Part shown: positions 60,139 to 64,000 of the stretch, piece by piece | Numbering within the stretch: the first letter of the stretch is position 1 | Layout: every line of letters starts with the position of its first letter | NCBI GenBank assembly: GCA_026745465.1 | Contig: JACYXH010000802.1 | Coordinates: 4,927,758 to 4,991,757 of the forward strand | DNA length: 64,000 nt | DNA from: Lota lota | Lineage: Eukaryota; Chordata; Actinopteri; Gadiformes; Lotidae | Reading direction: 5' to 3' | The notes under the pieces: generated by a model | The model's input: only the letters and a program-made list of their open reading frames with translations | Databases searched by the model: none | What the model was told of the DNA's origin: nothing | Translations under genes and position numbers: made by a program

Positions 60139-60788
60139 CCTGCGGAACAAGGATGGAAAGAAACAGGACAAAACAGCAGATTTTCTCATTCGATTATCCG
60201 GACAGGGATACTGGCTACTGGCTCACACAGAGAATGATTTGACCATCGGCCAGCAACACGGCACGCATTAACGCGATCCCCCCCCCCCCCCCCCCCCCCC
60301 GCCAAGTGGTGACACTGGACACTGGATGTGCGCAGGCAGTGCAGGGGGCAAACCTGGCCAAGACCCCTGTAGGCGAGCCAGGGTTCACCAGAGCGTGTCG
60401 GATCAGCTGAGACATGGAGGTAACGAGCTTGCAGGGCACGGTCGCTCGCTGTCCAAAGGCAGCGTTTCACCTCCAGAGTTCTCAAGCCCGGCCCGAGCAT
60501 GTCAGCACCCGACGAGTTCGTTGGCTTGTGCTGTTGGATTTGGTCAAGGCTGGGTATTGGTCTACCCAAATAATGGGTTTTTATAAACAAAAGAAAATAT
60601 ATACATTTGTGATCTAATTCAAGCGCGGCCCGATCGAATGAGCTGGTGATGAGTATCGCTGGTGTCTCTCTCGTCTCTCCCCGCTTCTCATTCAACCCGG
60701 CTGGCTGGTGTAGCTGATGCTACTTGCAAGTCCAGTGTCCACTACTTCGGTCTTAGGAGGTCATCTTTTTATTTGGATCAGGCTTGAA

Positions 60789-60820
<32 letters not shown>

Positions 60821-60940
60821 TGCAGATTCTGAGAGAATAATATATCTCTGCAGTGACATAAACAAGATGGGGGAGGCAAGAGCACCAGGAGCACAGTATC
60901 AACTGCAAGAACACTGAAAGGGTGTCTAATACCGAGACGC

Positions 60941-60982
<42 letters not shown>

Positions 60983-63900
60983 TGTGTGTCTGTGTGGTGC
61001 ATGGTGAGATGACAAGAAAACACCCGACTCAGAAAACAATATTACAATTGATGTTTTCAGTGGGTGAGATAGACTAACATATGTTTCATGCATTCAGACA
61101 AAGAGCATTATCGTGCTGCACACGCAGACCATAATGAGGAATCCTGTATTTCCTCTTCTCATCATCCTCAACGGTTTCTCCTGAATATCTGAGACGGTTG
61201 GTTACGCGGGAGGTTAAGTCACAATTAAAAAACATATTTATATTGATTGTGTGGAATGATTGTGTGGACATGTTGTGCATGTGCACACACACACACAGAT
61301 ACACACAGACAGACACAGACACACACATAGACACACACACACACACACACACACACACCTCATCTGTCTCATATGTATGCACCGCGGGGGTCCTTGCACC
61401 CCTGGTGATAGCATGGTTTGTGGAGTGTGCCCTGCACCAGGATGTGGGCTGACAGACCGCCCCCCCCCCCATGTCTGGCGGGGCGGGGGGGGGGGGGGGG
61501 GGAGATAACAAGCCGACAGCTGCTCCCCTGGGCCCAGTCACAGCTTCTCCCTGCCCTGCTCTGTCAGCTGGGCCACTGGAGTTCACCGCACCACAACGTG
61601 AGCTCTCTGAGCTCCGGTAACCACCTCACACATGGCGCTCCGGCTGTTGGTGAGCATGGATATTTAAATGTTACGTCTATCAATATTGAGATGTAAACAG
61701 TGCCAACGAAGAAACCCAACCAAAAGCAAGCAAAACACTTCGGAAGTGGAATGAAGTCTGTGGACTGAAGGTAAGGCATGCAGCTACCAATGGGGCGGCG
61801 TGATGGGGGCACTGCATGCTAAGCATAAAGTAAGCATACAGTAGCTGGAGTACACAGCTACAGCAAATAGGGCAAGACAGGCTAACACGGGCTGGTTAAA
61901 GCACTGCGAGGGGGCTTAAAGTTCACCCAGTGGTGGGGGAGATAACGTGACTCTTCTGATCCTGTTGGAAGACAACCGTATGGGCTGCTACCGTCACACA
62001 TCCCCAAACACCACACGCAATCTCAGGCCACAGCCACCTCCCACCCCAAGCTGCCACCTCTGTCCATTCTCTCCTCAGCCCCCCCCCCCCTCCCCCCCCT
62101 CCATCACCAGAGGGGTCCAGGCAACACTTGAGCACTTCACAACAGATTAGCTAAAGAAGCCCCCCTGAAGAAGCCCCCACCCCCCACTTTCCCAGAAAAC
62201 CCCTGTCATCTGTCTTTTTCCCTTCGCTCCTCTTCTTCTTCTGTTGGCTGGAGAGCTCCCAGCCATCAGCTCGGCGTGGTGCCACAGAGCTCCAGCTCCA
62301 CAGAGCTCCAGCTCCACAGAGCTCCAGCTCCACAGAGCTCCAGCTCCACCCAGCAGAGAGGAGCAGGAGAGAGGAATATGTGTGTGAGTGTGTGTGTGTG
62401 TGAGTGAATGTGTGTGTGTGTGTGTGTGTGTGTGTGTTGCGCATGCGCACGGGATCGCAGTGTGATTTGATTGATCACCTTCCTCTCATCTTTCCCCAGC
62501 ATGGACCAGATTGGTGCTCAGTGCGCGGCGGTTGATGAATGGGATGAGTGCAGAGGCTGTGGGTTGAATCACACGTGTGACAGGCGTGTGTGCATACAGA
62601 GTGGATCGCCTGGATCTGAGTCCATGAAGTGCAGTGGGACGTGTAGTTGAACAATGGAAAAAGGTCCACCTCCATTTGTATGGGGGGGAAGGGGGGTTTA
62701 GCTTGACGAATCCTGGTAATTTAATTATAATATAGCTCACATCAGCATGCATGTTATGCAGGATGATGATATATGAGTCTTGCACGATATGAACACTTGG
62801 AATGAACACCTACGGACTTACATAATGTTATGTAAGAGCTTTGGCACCTTTAACTGCAGACGGAATTGAGATAAGGTCATTGCTATGCAAATGTCTCCAT
62901 CAAAGTGAGGAATTAAGTAGGTCAGAGACGGACATGCACGCCATGTCAAACTAAAAAATCGCTTTGATGCCATTTATACTGCTTGGATGGCTTCCTTCGC
63001 CGGAGAGATGGCTCACAACCTGGAGACAAACGCCCAGACCTTTCCGGCTGAGGGCGGAATAAGCTGTTCCAGTGAACGGAGGCTCCAGCATGCCCTCATG
63101 AGCAGCAGAGGCCTCCATAGAGGCCCAGCACATCCGCCCACGCGCACTTATGAATACCTGCCCGGGGCTAAGATGAGAGGATGTGTCCATCCCTTGGTGA
63201 CAGGTGGCTGGGGGAGGCAGGTCGAAGATACTCCCTCACGCCCACACTCCCACCTACCTCGGCCTGGTCCTGACGGAAGAGGCTGGGGTAATGCTGCTGG
63301 TAATGTTTGCTGCACACCGGATGCTTGCTGCACCTGTCAGCTCGCATTTAATGTTTCCTATTCTGCCTTTTGCCGATAATACTCTTTTTTTCTACCCGTG
63401 AAATGGGATTGGAGGGAAGTCGCTGCTGATCTCGCACACATACTCTCTCATGCTCTCTCTCTCTGTCTCTCTCCCTGTCTCTCCCCCTTCCCCCCCTCTC
63501 TTTCCCTCTCGTCCACAACCCTCCCTCCTAGCCCATCTCTCCTCTCTCTCAGGACCATGGAGGTATTCAGGCTACAGGCTGTGAGTGACAGGTTGCCTGA
63601 AGGGAGGCAAACAGGCAAACACTATGAGGCCAAACATGTACTGCAGTCCTTCCCACGGTTGTTCCTTCACGTGACAACTTTCACACACTTCTTTACGAGC
63701 CTCTGGTAAATACCTGTGCATTGTGTTCATATTCCGTTCCATAGTATTTCTCAAGTTAGATTATATTCTAGATATTTGTGTTTGTGTGTGATGACTATTT
63801 GATTTATTTAGATTAATAAGGAATGCCAGACTTTTCCTGCTGAGTCCAAAACACAGATGAAAACTGCAATGCCTCCACATCTTAAAATATTTACAAGACC

Positions 63901-64000
63901 ACTGTAGCTCCTAGAGCCACCAACATAAACACCTAAATTACCATATTCGTTTTTATCTTTGCCGGTGAGTACATAACACAAGAGGGCCTCAAGTGGAACA
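60139..64000. other. Upstream flank of the GABA-A gene or further 5' intron, no gene recognised
   Basis: Contents are C/G tracts at 60278-60300 and 61485-61502, GT/CA repeats near 60.79, 60.95, 61.3 and 62.4 kb, and a 16-bp tandem repeat at 62283-62349. CT-rich sequence lies at 63440-63555. GC-richer unique parts at 60.3-60.5 and 63.0-63.3 kb have open frames without splice or domain support. A promoter or untranslated first exon of the GABA-A gene could lie here, but none can be pointed to. Confidence 0.6.
62283..62349. repeat. 16-bp tandem repeat, four copies
   Basis: The unit CACAGAGCTCCAGCTC is repeated four times exactly (62283-62346) with a short partial copy following. Each unit contains GAGCTC. 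Confidence 0.95.

Overview
The window is vertebrate, most probably teleost, genomic DNA. It carries parts of two multi-exon receptor genes, both on the minus strand, with long introns and a very high load of short tandem repeats. Fish-type interspersed repeats (a hAT MITE, tRNA-derived SINEs, an L2-type LINE tail) support a fish. The extreme density of (AC)n arrays resembles what is known of codfish genomes, but that placement is inference.

Layout. Positions 1-11640 are a large intron, running past the left edge, of an ADGRA-family adhesion GPCR gene (GPR123/GPR124/GPR125 group). Exon 2 of that gene, one 72-bp leucine-rich-repeat exon, lies at 11641-11712. Intron 1 spans 11713-21449. Coding exon 1 is 21450-21667 (signal peptide plus cysteine-rich LRR cap), and the putative 5' flank reaches to about 22.4 kb. 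Positions 22.4-48.4 kb are intergenic: microsatellites, a degenerate SINE, another tRNA-like SINE, a LINE tail, a complete 614-bp hAT MITE with an intact 8-bp target duplication, a 65-base G run and a regular 33-bp CCAAT minisatellite.

Positions 48484-59304 hold eight confidently placed exons of a GABA-A receptor subunit that reads as pi-like (gabrp, or its fish relative gabrz). A phase-compatible candidate first exon sits at 60089-60138. Counted with that exon, the model encodes 460 residues. Positions 60139-64000 show no recognised gene.

The two genes are transcribed in the same direction, the GABA-A subunit lying upstream of the ADGRA gene with about 27 kb between them. Both products are plasma-membrane receptors: a subunit of a chloride-conducting pentamer, and an LRR-bearing adhesion GPCR. 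Nothing in the sequence shows that they act together. Almost all other long open frames are translations of dinucleotide, CT/GA or CCA repeats and are not annotated as genes.
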